Shown piece by piece: positions 8,312 to 17,252 of a stretch of DNA of 37,127 bases. This stretch comes from Pelagibacterales bacterium SAG-MED31 (lineage in GTDB: Bacteria; Pseudomonadota; Alphaproteobacteria; HIMB59; GCA-002718135): contig JACWEB010000008.1 of NCBI GenBank assembly GCA_014653715.1, positions 1 through 37,127 of the forward strand, written 5' to 3'. The translations under genes were made by a program, and so were the position numbers. Each line of letters starts with the position of its first letter. Within the stretch, counting starts at the first letter, position 1. Under the pieces are notes generated by a model that did not search any database, was not told the origin of the DNA, and worked only from the letters and a program-made list of their open reading frames with translations.

Positions 8312-9447
8312 ACTTTAATATCATTTAAATAGTTAAGCTTTGAAATAATTTCCTCCCTTTCAATATAATAACCCTGTAAGTGTCTTTTTCCTGAGTTTGC
8401 ATCGAACTTTGTTCTTCCATGTAATACTCTTCTATTGTCAAAGCAAAAAATATCTCCTGCATTTAATCTAAACTTTATTTGAAATTTTTTGCTGTGTAGT
8501 TGTTTATAAAAAATCGTATACGCTTCATAAAAGTGATTCATAATATCAGGTTTGAGATCCAATGTTCCCATAGCACCTAAATTTATTCTAATTTCTTCAT
8601 AATCATTATTTTTATTAATTTTAATTATAGGAGATTTTTGTATTCTAATATTTTTTTGAGTGTAATCGTTATCTTTAAATATAACTTCATTTTCATTTAG
8701 TAATTTGAATTTTTTAAATTCTTTATTTTTAAAATACTCAGCAACAGCAAAACCATCAACGGCAGTTGAAAGACCCCCATCGGCATCGTTTTTTAAGCAA
8801 TGTAAAAATTGGAATCCAGGTACATATTCATAGTAGGGAAGGTCAGTATGATTTGGGAGCGCATCAGCAGTGTATGCTTGATTATTAGGATTAGGTATAT
8901 TTATAACTTCAAAGGGTGTTCCAAAAAAGGTTTCACGATATTTTCCAATTTTATCTAAAATTCTAAAAGCAGATTTATTCTTAGTAGGTGCATTTTTGAC
9001 TATAGCTATTCCAAATGAATAAATTGTTTGAAGCCATTTTTTTAATTCTTTTTCATCTAAAGATATTTTATTATAATCAAATACTACTAATTTAATTTTA
9101 TTTGCAAATTGTGAATTCCATAATTTATAGTCAGACTTGTATAATTTTAAATTTTTTTCTGTATAGCAATTATCTCTTATCCATCTCAAACTATAAATCG
9201 AATGATGATTATTTTCAGACCAAGAAATATGAATATTTTTGTTAGTTATTTTAAAATTTAAGGGTTTGATTTGTTTGCTAACAGTAAGAATATTAAAATT
9301 TCTCATTCTTGTATCTTTATGAAAAGCACTAGGGCAGTTATCTCTAAGCCAAAGAAAATGAAATTTACTTATATGGTTATCACTCCAATATATTTCAAGG
9401 TATTTATTTCTTTCTTTAATTTTAACTATTTTATATTTATATTGCAT
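8308..9447 (-). CDS. Gamma-butyrobetaine dioxygenase / TmpA family Fe(II)/2-oxoglutarate oxygenase
   Basis: The protein has 379 residues, the family's usual length. The N-terminal DUF971-type domain (about 1-100) contains two LRWIRDNC-like blocks; the first reads LWLRDNCPSAFH, keeping one Cys and a His of the zinc site. The catalytic domain has the Fe triad His200-x-Asp202 (PNHTDLPYYE) and His343 (RVLHGR), with Arg355 likely binding 2-oxoglutarate. Tyr192 and Tyr361 align by hand with Tyr194 and Tyr366 of human BBOX1, part of the cage around the trimethylammonium group. It should hydroxylate gamma-butyrobetaine to L-carnitine, or like TmpA hydroxylate a trimethylaminoethylphosphonate. The carnitine genes favour the first; the HD protein at 22326 keeps the second open. 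Confidence 0.83.
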   Translation of the reverse strand: MQYKYKIVKIKERNKYLEIYWSDNHISKFHFLWLRDNCPSAFHKDTRMRNFNILTVSKQIKPLNFKITNKNIHISWSENNHHSIYSLRWIRDNCYTEKNLKLYKSDYKLWNSQFANKIKLVVFDYNKISLDEKELKKWLQTIYSFGIAIVKNAPTKNKSAFRILDKIGKYRETFFGTPFEVINIPNPNNQAYTADALPNHTDLPYYEYVPGFQFLHCLKNDADGGLSTAVDGFAVAEYFKNKEFKKFKLLNENEVIFKDNDYTQKNIRIQKSPIIKINKNNDYEEIRINLGAMGTLDLKPDIMNHFYEAYTIFYKQLHSKKFQIKFRLNAGDIFCFDNRRVLHGRTKFDANSGKRHLQGYYIEREEIISKLNYLNDIKV

Positions 9448-9503
9448 TTAAAATAACTTTGCTATTGGCTATCATAAATTTAATTTTTATTTAATATTTT
9501 TTT

Positions 9504-10358
9504 ATGAACAAAAAATTACTGGGGATATTATTAATGACACTAGGCATGTTTTGTCTAAGTGTAAATGATATGACTTATAAAAATTTAACTATAAACTTTC
9601 CTGTCTGGGAAGCTATATTTTTTCGAGCATTGAGCGGATCAGTCATTTCGCTTTTTTTGGTATATCGCTCAGGTATAGGATCGATAAAAACAAAAAAACC
9701 AATTAGGCATTTTGTTAGAGCTTTTTCAGCAGTTGGATGTGTTGTACTTTATATTTTTGGAATCAAATATTTATTGCTTTCAGAAAATATTGCCATTGCT
9801 CATAGTGCTCCAATTATTGCAGCTTTACTAGCAGTACCAATACTTGGAGAAAAAATTGGGATTCATAGAATGCTAGCAATAATCATAGGTTTTATTGGTG
9901 TTTTGATAATTGTAAAACCTGGCACTGATTTGTTCCAACTTAAATCCTTGTTTCCAATAGGCTCAGCATTTTTTATGGCTGCTGTATATTTATCTACAAG
10001 ATCTTTAATGAATACAGAGACAAGCACATCAATAATATTTTACTATTCTTTTTTATTGTTTTTTATTTCGATTATTTTTTTCCCGCCAGATTTTATTATA
10101 CCGGATGCCTTTAATTTAACTTTAGCACTTAGTCTTGGTGTCATGGGATCTTTTGGCCATTACTTTATGTCACAAGCTGCAAGGCATGCAGATGTGGCTG
10201 TAACCTCTCCTTTTGAGTACACATCATTTGTATTTGTAGGGTTTATGGGATACTTGTTTTTTAATGAAATTCCTAGTAATTCTATTGTTATGGGAGCTTT
10301 ATTAATCATAATCAGTGGTATTTACGTTGCTTATAGAGAGAGGAAAAATGATTATTAA
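9504..10358 (+). CDS. DMT-superfamily (EamA) transporter
   Basis: This 284-residue integral membrane protein has ten predicted helices in two EamA repeats (about 8-135 and 150-278). The repeat ends carry PIIAALLAVPILGEKIG and a SPFEYTSFVFVGFMGYLFF block, the conserved EamA helix before the short Glu-x-Pro/Gly turn. Such proteins export or import small metabolites; specificity cannot be read from sequence. It is divergent from the dioxygenase gene (56 bases apart) and precedes the proX promoter by 90 bases, so it may be expressed with the betaine/carnitine genes. Confidence 0.8.
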   Translation: MNKKLLGILLMTLGMFCLSVNDMTYKNLTINFPVWEAIFFRALSGSVISLFLVYRSGIGSIKTKKPIRHFVRAFSAVGCVVLYIFGIKYLLLSENIAIAHSAPIIAALLAVPILGEKIGIHRMLAIIIGFIGVLIIVKPGTDLFQLKSLFPIGSAFFMAAVYLSTRSLMNTETSTSIIFYYSFLLFFISIIFFPPDFIIPDAFNLTLALSLGVMGSFGHYFMSQAARHADVAVTSPFEYTSFVFVGFMGYLFFNEIPSNSIVMGALLIIISGIYVAYRERKNDY

Positions 10359-10395
10359 AAATACCAATAAATCTGTCATTTTTTTCAAATAAAAG

Positions 10396-10423
10396 TTGTT
10401 TCTATATAAATAACCGATATAAA
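10396..10423 (+). promoter_or_regulatory. Candidate sigma70 promoter for the proXWV operon
   Basis: TTGTTT (10396-10401), a 16-base spacer and TATAAA (10418-10423) form a plausible -35/-10 pair. The expected transcription start would lie about 20 bases before the proX ATG, leaving room only for the SD. Motif match only. Confidence 0.4.
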
Positions 10424-10435
10424 AATTAAATAATT

Positions 10436-10441
10436 AGGAGG
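10436..10441 (+). promoter_or_regulatory. Strong Shine-Dalgarno AGGAGG before proX
   Basis: A full-consensus AGGAGG sits 7 bases before the proX ATG. Most genes in the window have weak or no SD, so this fits very high expression of the periplasmic binding protein. Confidence 0.75.
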
Positions 10442-10448
10442 AAAGAAT

Positions 10449-11471
10449 ATGAAATTTATTAAAAAATCATTTCTAGTTCTATCTCTTTTATCATTTTTCT
10501 CCCTAAGCTCTTTTAGTGCAAATGCATGTACTGTTAAAGTTGGAGATTTTGACTGGGATAGTGCTAATATTCATACGGCTATAGGTTCTTATATCATGGA
10601 GCATGGCTATGGCTGTGATGTTGAAGTAACTAAAGGAAGTACAAATCCAATTTTAGCTGCTTTAATAGACAATCAGCTTGATATTATTTTTGAGCATTGG
10701 ACTGATAATAATGTTGCTTTAATTGATCCTGAATTGGCTTCAGGAAATTTAGTTGACCTTGGTATCAATACTCCAGCATCAGAACAAGCTTTCTTTGTTG
10801 ATAGAGCAACTTCTGAAGCTCATGGTATCACTAGTGTAGCTGATTTAAAAAAGCCTGGTATTTGGGAACTATTCAAAGATCCTGAAGATCCATCTAAAGG
10901 AAGAATCACAAGCTGTATTTCAGGATGGACTTGTTACACAATCAATCTTGTAAAGATAATGGAATATGGTCTTGGTGATCTATATACCAATTTTGATCCA
11001 GGTTCTGGAGGAGCGTTAGATGCGGCAATTGCAGGTGCCTTTGCTAAAGGTCAACCAATTGTTACTTACTATTGGACTCCAACAAGTTTAATGGGAAAAC
11101 CAGAAATTGATATGGTTCGTTTAACTGAGCCTGCTTATGACAAAGCTTGCTGGGATTCTATGATGGTAGTTGTAAATAAAATTAAAGCTGATGGCCCAGA
11201 TGCTTATGAGCCTTCTTGTGCTAATGAGTATAAAGATATGGCTTTAACTAAACTTGCAACTGGAAAATTTGCTGCTGATAATGCAGACATTATTGCTTTT
11301 GCTGATGCTTACACTATCACAACTTCAGTTGTTAACAATATGTTGGCATACTATGTTGATGAGTCAGGTGGAGATATGGAAGCTACTGCAATGCATTACT
11401 TAGAAAATCATTCTGAGTGGGAAGCTTGGGTTCCAGCTGACGTAGCTGCTAAAGTTAAAAGCTCATTATAA
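10449..11471 (+). CDS. proX: Glycine betaine/carnitine ABC transporter substrate-binding protein (ProX/OpuAC type)
   Basis: The protein has 340 residues. A signal peptide of about 26 residues (KKSF, a hydrophobic core, then SANA) directs it to the periplasm. The mature part is an OpuAC-type binding protein. Trp residues in the usual ligand-cage segments are visible: Trp36 (DFDWDSAN), Trp84 (FEHWTDNN), Trp160 (ISGWTCY) and Trp209 (YYWTPTS), suited to cation-pi binding of a trimethylammonium head. It starts after a consensus SD and is followed by a hairpin (11486-11506) before the permease gene. Ligand could be glycine betaine, carnitine or gamma-butyrobetaine; the adjacent catabolic genes make a nutrient role likely besides osmoprotection. 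Confidence 0.9.
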   Translation: MKFIKKSFLVLSLLSFFSLSSFSANACTVKVGDFDWDSANIHTAIGSYIMEHGYGCDVEVTKGSTNPILAALIDNQLDIIFEHWTDNNVALIDPELASGNLVDLGINTPASEQAFFVDRATSEAHGITSVADLKKPGIWELFKDPEDPSKGRITSCISGWTCYTINLVKIMEYGLGDLYTNFDPGSGGALDAAIAGAFAKGQPIVTYYWTPTSLMGKPEIDMVRLTEPAYDKACWDSMMVVVNKIKADGPDAYEPSCANEYKDMALTKLATGKFAADNADIIAFADAYTITTSVVNNMLAYYVDESGGDMEATAMHYLENHSEWEAWVPADVAAKVKSSL

Positions 11472-11485
11472 TTTATAAATAAATT

Positions 11486-11506
11486 CAGGGTCTATATAAG
11501 GCCCTG
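11486..11506 (+). other. Intercistronic hairpin between proX and the permease gene
   Basis: CAGGGTCT (11486-11493) pairs with AGGCCCTG (11499-11506) around a 5-base ATATA loop: an 8-bp stem with one G-U pair, GC-rich for this genome. No T-run follows, so it is not a classical terminator. In many transport operons such a hairpin after the binding-protein gene stabilises its mRNA and raises its yield over the permease. Confidence 0.55.
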
Positions 11507-11529
11507 GATAAAAACATTAAATAAGATTC

Positions 11530-12717
11530 ATGAATAAAATAGCTAATTTATATATTAAGGTCGCTAGTATTGTAATTTTTGTTGGGCTAATAGTTGCTAC
11601 ACACTTTTTAATTATTCCTAAAAATGTATTATTCTTATTTTTAAAATTAGTTTTTTTAATACCTTCAGTTGCACTTGTTGTTAATTTAGTAAATATAATT
11701 CCAAAAAATATATTTTATTTATCTTCCAAAATAATTGGGTTTGTAGGGTTGCTTGCATTAATAGTTGTAAGTTACCTTTCATCAAAAAGAAAGCCTGATA
11801 ATGTAAATGAACTGTATACTGATTTCACATGGTTGATTAATTGGCCTAAGTGGCTTGACACTCCTTTTATGCATTGGATTAATAAAGGCTGGAGGAGTTT
11901 TATTGCTGACTATGGACTTATATTTGATGCAATTGGATATGGTCTCCTAAGAGGATATACTGAATTAAAAGGTGTAATTGTTCAGGCACCTTGGCCAGTC
12001 GTTATTATTGGTGTAATAGCTATAACTTATTTCACTAGTGGAAGAAAAGTTGGAACAACAGCCTTTGTTGGTTTTTGTACTTTCTTTATTGGTTTTTTAA
12101 ACCCTCGTTTCTGGGATAAAGCAATTGAAACAACAACTATGGTTGTTATTGGAATAGCAATTTGTATTATAATTGGAATTCCAATTGGTATTGCTATGGC
12201 AAGAAGTGAAAAGGTAAGAAACGCAATTTTACCAATACTTGATACAATGCAGGTTATTCCAGCATTTTGTTATTTAATTCCAGGAATTATATTATTTGGT
12301 TTAGGCGCTATACCAGCCATCATATCTATTTTTATTTATGCTTGTCCTCCGCTTATAAGGCTAACTGATCTAGGTATTAGATTGGTTGACAAAGAAGTGA
12401 TTGAGGCAGCAAGATCTTTTGGAGCAAGTAAAAAACAAATGCTTTTAGGTGTTCAGCTACCTTTAGCCCTACCAAATATTATGCAAGGAATAAATCAATG
12501 TACAATGATGGCTCTTGCAATGGTTGTTATTGCTTCTATGATAGGAACTCGTGGTTTAGGAGATGAAGTTCTTCTTGGTTTACAACAGTTAAATGTAGGA
12601 GCGGCATTGGAAGCTGGATTAGCAATTGTTTTATTGGCAATTGTATTGGATAGAATGACACAAGCATATGGAGATAAAATTCAAGAAAGAACTCAGCCAG
12701 GTAAAAATAAAAAGTAA
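11530..12717 (+). CDS. proW: Glycine betaine/carnitine ABC transporter permease (ProW/OpuAB type)
   Basis: The protein has 395 residues. Residues 1-100 carry about three hydrophobic segments before the core permease domain, and two further segments flank residues 150-200. The C-terminal half is the BPD-transport domain, with the ATPase-contact EAA loop reading EAARSFGASKKQMLLGVQLP, followed by LPNIMQGINQC and a final helix pair. It lies 58 bases after proX with the hairpin between, and 3 bases before the ATPase gene. The long N-terminal extension resembles ProW rather than short OpuB-type permeases. Confidence 0.9.
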   Translation: MNKIANLYIKVASIVIFVGLIVATHFLIIPKNVLFLFLKLVFLIPSVALVVNLVNIIPKNIFYLSSKIIGFVGLLALIVVSYLSSKRKPDNVNELYTDFTWLINWPKWLDTPFMHWINKGWRSFIADYGLIFDAIGYGLLRGYTELKGVIVQAPWPVVIIGVIAITYFTSGRKVGTTAFVGFCTFFIGFLNPRFWDKAIETTTMVVIGIAICIIIGIPIGIAMARSEKVRNAILPILDTMQVIPAFCYLIPGIILFGLGAIPAIISIFIYACPPLIRLTDLGIRLVDKEVIEAARSFGASKKQMLLGVQLPLALPNIMQGINQCTMMALAMVVIASMIGTRGLGDEVLLGLQQLNVGAALEAGLAIVLLAIVLDRMTQAYGDKIQERTQPGKNKK

Positions 12718-12720
12718 TAT

Positions 12721-13767
12721 ATGTCAAAAATAGAAATCAAAAATGTATATAAAATTTTTGGAAATTCTCCTGCTGAAGTATTGCCTATGGTTAAAAGTGG
12801 TGCAAATAAGGAAGAAGTTTTAGAAAAAACAGGTCATACAGTTGGTTTAGATAATGTCTCACTATCTATTGAGGAAGGTGAAACGTTTGTATGCATGGGT
12901 TTATCGGGCTCAGGTAAGTCTACTCTAATTAGGCATTTAAATAGATTAATTGATCCAACTGATGGAGATATTATTGTTGATGGAAGTAATATTATGGAAT
13001 TAGATGAGCAACAATTAATTGATTTCCGTAAACATGAATTAAGTATGGTTTTTCAGAGGTTTGGATTATTTCCTCATAAAACTGTAATTGAAAATATTGG
13101 ATATGGATTAGAAATTCAAGGTAAGGAACTTGAAGAAAGAAAAAAACTAGCTATGATACAAATTGAGTCTGTTGGTTTGCAGGGGTTTGAAAATCAATAC
13201 CCAAGTCAACTTTCTGGAGGAATGCAACAAAGAGTTGGATTAGCAAGAGCGCTAGCAACAAATCCTCAAATCCTACTAATGGATGAGGCTTTCAGTGCGT
13301 TAGATCCATTAATTAGAAGCGATATGCAAAACCAACTTATTGAACTTCAAGCTAAGTTAAAAAAGACAATTGTTTTTATCACACATGATTTAGATGAGTC
13401 TTTAAGACTAGGTGATCACATAGGAATTTTAAATGGAGGAAGATTAGTTCAAGCTGGTACGCCAGAAGAAATTATTATGAGCCCAGCTGATGATTATGTT
13501 GAAGCTTTTGTTAAGGATGTAAACAGGGCAAAAGTACTAAGAGCAAAAACAGTTATGATTAAAGCAAATGAATTTAATTCTAATGATATTAAATTAGCTG
13601 ATGTTTACAAGGTTGATGAAGGTTCTTATATTGAGCAATTTTTACCTAAAGTTCTAGCGGATAGATGTACTGTAATGGTTGTGGACAAAATGGGAGATAC
13701 AAAAGGATATATTACTGAAAAGGAACTTGCTATTTCTCTAAGTAAAGATGGTTATAATTTAAAATAA
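12721..13767 (+). CDS. proV: Glycine betaine/carnitine ABC transporter ATP-binding protein (ProV/OpuAA type)
   Basis: The protein has 348 residues. It has the N-terminal ProV signature with a FGNSPAEVLPM insertion, Walker A GLSGSGKST, Q-loop FQRFGLFPH, ABC signature LSGGMQQRVGLARALA, Walker B ILLMDEAFSALDP and the switch His in FITHDLDES. The C-terminal region after about 280 is a reduced regulatory tail, shorter than the two-CBS tail of E. coli ProV (about 400 residues), so ionic-strength gating may be altered. It completes the ProXWV set and is followed 16 bases later by the dehydrogenase genes. Confidence 0.92.
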   Translation: MSKIEIKNVYKIFGNSPAEVLPMVKSGANKEEVLEKTGHTVGLDNVSLSIEEGETFVCMGLSGSGKSTLIRHLNRLIDPTDGDIIVDGSNIMELDEQQLIDFRKHELSMVFQRFGLFPHKTVIENIGYGLEIQGKELEERKKLAMIQIESVGLQGFENQYPSQLSGGMQQRVGLARALATNPQILLMDEAFSALDPLIRSDMQNQLIELQAKLKKTIVFITHDLDESLRLGDHIGILNGGRLVQAGTPEEIIMSPADDYVEAFVKDVNRAKVLRAKTVMIKANEFNSNDIKLADVYKVDEGSYIEQFLPKVLADRCTVMVVDKMGDTKGYITEKELAISLSKDGYNLK

Positions 13768-13783
13768 TATTTTTTTAAGATTT

Positions 13784-14560
13784 ATGATTTTAAAAAATAA
13801 AAAATTTATTATTTCAGCAGCTGGTGATGGCATAGGATTTTCAATTTCAAAGCTCATAGTTCAAAATGGTGGTATTGTTTATTTAACAGATATAGATCGC
13901 CAAAAAATCAATAAGATAAAACGTAATAATAAATTTAAAAATAAAATTTTTGCAAATCAACTTGATGCAAATAATTATAATCAAGTTAGAGAATATTTTT
14001 CATCTCTTTCATATTTAAAAAAAGTTGATGGTTTGATTAATAATGTAGGTATTGCAGGTCCTACAAAGTATATTGAAAAAATTACTAATCAAGAATGGCA
14101 AAATACTATTGATACAAATATCAACAGTCATTTCTTTTTTACAAAATTTGCTATCCCACTCTTAAAAAGAAATAAATCTGGTTCTATTATTAATATATCA
14201 TCAACAGCGGGTTTATTTGGCTTTCCTCAAAGAACTCCATATGCAGCAAGTAAGTGGGCTATTATTGGATTAACAAAAAGTTTAGCCATGGAGCTTGGCA
14301 AATATAAAATTAGAGTAAATGCTATCTGCCCAGGTTCAGTAGAGGGGGATAGAATGAAAAGAGTAATAAGTGCTAAAGCAAAGTTGCTTAATGTAAATCC
14401 TAATAAACTACAAAAAGAATTTGAGTCCATGACCTCTATTAAATCTTTTGTCAGCAAAGAAGATATAGCATCTATGGCTGTTTATCTTTTAAGTAATAAT
14501 TCTATTAATATTTCAGGCCAGTCAATAGCTGTAGATGGTCATACTGAGAGAATGAGTTAG
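13784..14560 (+). CDS. Short-chain dehydrogenase/reductase (SDR)
   Basis: The protein has 258 residues. The classical SDR fold is shown by AAGDGIGFSISK (cofactor glycines near 13-20), DGLINNVGIAG (Asn87), NISSTAG (Ser140) and the catalytic pair Tyr153/Lys157 in TPYAASKW. The C-terminal SGQSIAVDGH is also standard. It overlaps the choline-dehydrogenase-like gene by one base and follows proV by 16 bases, so it should be expressed with the transporter. The substrate is unknown; a hydroxy acid or alcohol of a quaternary amine is an inference from position. Confidence 0.85.
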   Translation: MILKNKKFIISAAGDGIGFSISKLIVQNGGIVYLTDIDRQKINKIKRNNKFKNKIFANQLDANNYNQVREYFSSLSYLKKVDGLINNVGIAGPTKYIEKITNQEWQNTIDTNINSHFFFTKFAIPLLKRNKSGSIINISSTAGLFGFPQRTPYAASKWAIIGLTKSLAMELGKYKIRVNAICPGSVEGDRMKRVISAKAKLLNVNPNKLQKEFESMTSIKSFVSKEDIASMAVYLLSNNSINISGQSIAVDGHTERMS

Positions 14561-16188
14561 TGAAAAAAACTTTTGATTATATAATTATTGGTGCGGGATC
14601 AGCAGGATGTGTTCTTGCAAATAGACTTTCAAAAGATAAAAAAACATCTGTTTGTTTACTTGAGTCAGGACCTAAAAGTAACACTTGGAAAGTGGATATG
14701 CCCAGTGCACTGCTTTACACGATGCATGATCCTAAATATAATTGGAAGTATTATTCTGAGCCAGAGCCATACTTAAATAACAGAAGAATATTCTGTCCGA
14801 GAGGAAAAATGATAGGTGGCTGTTCTTCTCATAATGGGATGGTATTTGTTAGAGGTAACCCCTTAGATTTTGAAAGATGGGCATCTTATGACTTACCTAA
14901 ATGGAGTTATAAGAATGTTTTACCTTATTTTAAAAAACTAGAAACTTGGTCAGGAGGAGAGAATTTATATAGAGGAGGTAATGGCCCTCTTAAGGTTAAT
15001 AGATCAATAATAGATGATGCATTTCCTTTGTTCAAATCATTAATTAAAGCAGCCGCAGAAGCTGGTTATGATACATTTGAAGACTCCAATGGATTTAAGC
15101 AAGATGGTTTTGGGACATTTGATGTAACAATTGATAATGGAAAAAGACAAGGTGTATCAAGAGCTTATTTAAATGAAATTAATGGAAAAATTAATCTCTC
15201 TATAGAGCATAATACAGATGTTTCAAAAATTATTTTTAAAGAAAAAAAAGCTATTGGTGTTGAGATTAAAAGAAATAATTATTCTGAAATATATTACTGC
15301 AATAAGGAGGTAATACTTTCATCAGGTTCTATAAATTCTCCAAAAATATTACAGTTATCTGGTATCGGTGATGAAAAGGTACTTAATCAAAATGGCATTA
15401 ATATTATTAATCATTTACCTGGGGTTGGGAAGAATTTACAAGATCATCTTGAAATTTATATTCAGCACAAATCTAAAATCAAAGATACTTTATATAATCT
15501 ATCAACGAATTATTTTACACAAGCTATAGAAGGAGCTAAGTGGTTTTTGTTAAAAAAAGGAATGTTAACCTATTCACATCTTGAAGTAGGCGGTTTTGTT
15601 AAGACTTCTAAAAAATATAAACACCCCAATATTCAATTACATTTCTTTCCTTCCTTAGTAATTAATCACGGATTGACTAATCCCTCATTTGACGGTTTCC
15701 AATTTCACGCCAGTCCTAATCGTCCAAAAAGTAGAGGTTTTGTAGAAATTAAATCAAATAATTACTTAGATGATCCAAAAATACAATTTAATTATTTAGA
15801 GCATGAAGAAGATCTTCAGCAAATGCGGGATAGTGTAAAAATAGCAAATAAAATTTTTAAACAAGAAAGTATGAAAAAATATTTAGGAGATCAATTAAGA
15901 CCAGGATACGATGCCACTGATAATGAGTTAGATGATATAATAAGAAACACAGCTGATACAGCTTATCATCCATCATGTACAAATAAAATGGGAACCGACT
16001 CTATGTCTGTAGTAGATGAGGAAACAAAAGTTTATGGTGTAGAAAATTTAAGAGTAATAGACTCGTCAATTATGCCAGATATTTTAAGTGGAAACTTGAA
16101 CGCAGGCACAATTATGATAGCTGAAAAAGCAGCTGATATAATACTTGGAAAGGAAGAAAATCCAATTGATGCAAAATTTTATGTTTAG
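14560..16188 (+). CDS. GMC-family FAD oxidoreductase, choline dehydrogenase-like
   Basis: The protein has 542 residues. The FAD site is IIGAGSAGCVLANRLS near the N-terminus, with GCSSHNGMVFVRG at the flavin ring and a C-terminal block with HPSCTNKMG and SGNLNAGTIMIAEK, the catalytic His and Asn region. The last block closely matches BetA choline dehydrogenases, which oxidise choline to betaine aldehyde and on to glycine betaine. Other GMC alcohol dehydrogenases share the fold, so choline is likely but not certain. The start is GTG at 14560, overlapping the SDR stop by one base. Its stop overlaps that of the convergent aldo/keto reductase gene. Confidence 0.82.
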   Translation: MKKTFDYIIIGAGSAGCVLANRLSKDKKTSVCLLESGPKSNTWKVDMPSALLYTMHDPKYNWKYYSEPEPYLNNRRIFCPRGKMIGGCSSHNGMVFVRGNPLDFERWASYDLPKWSYKNVLPYFKKLETWSGGENLYRGGNGPLKVNRSIIDDAFPLFKSLIKAAAEAGYDTFEDSNGFKQDGFGTFDVTIDNGKRQGVSRAYLNEINGKINLSIEHNTDVSKIIFKEKKAIGVEIKRNNYSEIYYCNKEVILSSGSINSPKILQLSGIGDEKVLNQNGINIINHLPGVGKNLQDHLEIYIQHKSKIKDTLYNLSTNYFTQAIEGAKWFLLKKGMLTYSHLEVGGFVKTSKKYKHPNIQLHFFPSLVINHGLTNPSFDGFQFHASPNRPKSRGFVEIKSNNYLDDPKIQFNYLEHEEDLQQMRDSVKIANKIFKQESMKKYLGDQLRPGYDATDNELDDIIRNTADTAYHPSCTNKMGTDSMSVVDEETKVYGVENLRVIDSSIMPDILSGNLNAGTIMIAEKAADIILGKEENPIDAKFYV

Positions 16189-17210
16189 TGCTTACTAGAT
16201 GCTGCCCATAAATTTATATTTTGTTCTTTGGCATATTTATCAATATTTTTTAATTCTGATGTAGTAAAATTTAAATTATTTAAACTATCTAAACACTCAT
16301 CTAATTGCTTTACATTTCTTACGCCAATAAGTGCGGATGTTATTTCTCTTTTTCTTAAAACCCAACTTAAAGCCATTTGAGTTACAGATTGATTACGTTT
16401 TTTTGCAATTAAGTCTAAATTTATAATTTTATTTTTATAGCTTTTATTAATCATTTGTTTTTTTAAAGATGTATTATCATTTGCTCTCGAATTTTTAGGA
16501 ATAATATTAGTATACTTATTTGATAACATGCCTTGAGCTAGAGGGGAAAAGGCAATGCAGCCAATTCCAAGTTTACTCAGAGTTTTTAATAGATCATATT
16601 CTACCCATCTATTAATCATAGAGTATGAAGGTTGATGAATAAGACATTTAACACCTCTTTCTAAAAGTAGTTTATTCATTCTAATTGTATTTCTTGATGA
16701 ATAAGATGATACTCCTACATATAATGCTTTTCCTTGCTTTACAGATAAACTTAGAGCATCTGCTGTCTCTTCAAGTGGCGTATTAGGATCAAATCTATGA
16801 GAATAAAATATATCAACATAATCAAGTTTTAATTTAGATAAGCTCTGATCCAAGCTTGAAATAAGATATTTTTTTGAGCTCCAATTTCCATATGGTCCAG
16901 GCCACATATCATAGCCAGCTTTTGTTGATATTACCAATTCATTTCTATATTTTTTTAATTCAGTTGATAATAGTTTACCAAAATTTATTTCAGCAGTACC
17001 AAAGGGAATTCCATAGTTATTAGCTAGATCAAAGTGAGTAACTCCTCGATCAAAAGCTCTAAATATTATTTTTTTAGACTCATTTTTAAGACCTTTTCCT
17101 CCAAAATGTTTCCATAATCCAAGTGTTATTAAAGGTAGATCTAAACCGCTATTCCCACATCTTCTGAAGTTATTTTTTTTGTATCTATCTTTTTTGGCTG
17201 TGTATTTCAT
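16185..17210 (-). CDS. Aldo/keto reductase (YghZ-like)
   Basis: The protein has 341 residues. The NADPH-dependent AKR barrel is shown by the catalytic tetrad segments: Asp and Tyr in HFDLANNYG, Lys in STKAGYDMWPGPYG and His in DIFYSHRFD. The MWPGPYG insertion and YSHRFDPNTPLEE are typical of the YghZ/Kv-beta subfamily, which reduces small aldehydes such as L-glyceraldehyde 3-phosphate or methylglyoxal. It sits 42 bases after a possible small gene on the same strand. Its role here is not shown; aldehyde detoxification is possible. Confidence 0.85.
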   Translation of the reverse strand: MKYTAKKDRYKKNNFRRCGNSGLDLPLITLGLWKHFGGKGLKNESKKIIFRAFDRGVTHFDLANNYGIPFGTAEINFGKLLSTELKKYRNELVISTKAGYDMWPGPYGNWSSKKYLISSLDQSLSKLKLDYVDIFYSHRFDPNTPLEETADALSLSVKQGKALYVGVSSYSSRNTIRMNKLLLERGVKCLIHQPSYSMINRWVEYDLLKTLSKLGIGCIAFSPLAQGMLSNKYTNIIPKNSRANDNTSLKKQMINKSYKNKIINLDLIAKKRNQSVTQMALSWVLRKREITSALIGVRNVKQLDECLDSLNNLNFTTSELKNIDKYAKEQNINLWAASSKH

Positions 17211-17252
17211 TTATTTAAGTCTAAATAATGAAATTAAGTTTTTTTTAAAGTA

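Noticed and set aside
11486-11506. Rho-independent terminator after proX
   Set aside because: The stem is good but is followed by GATAAAAAC rather than a T-run, and the permease and ATPase genes continue downstream.
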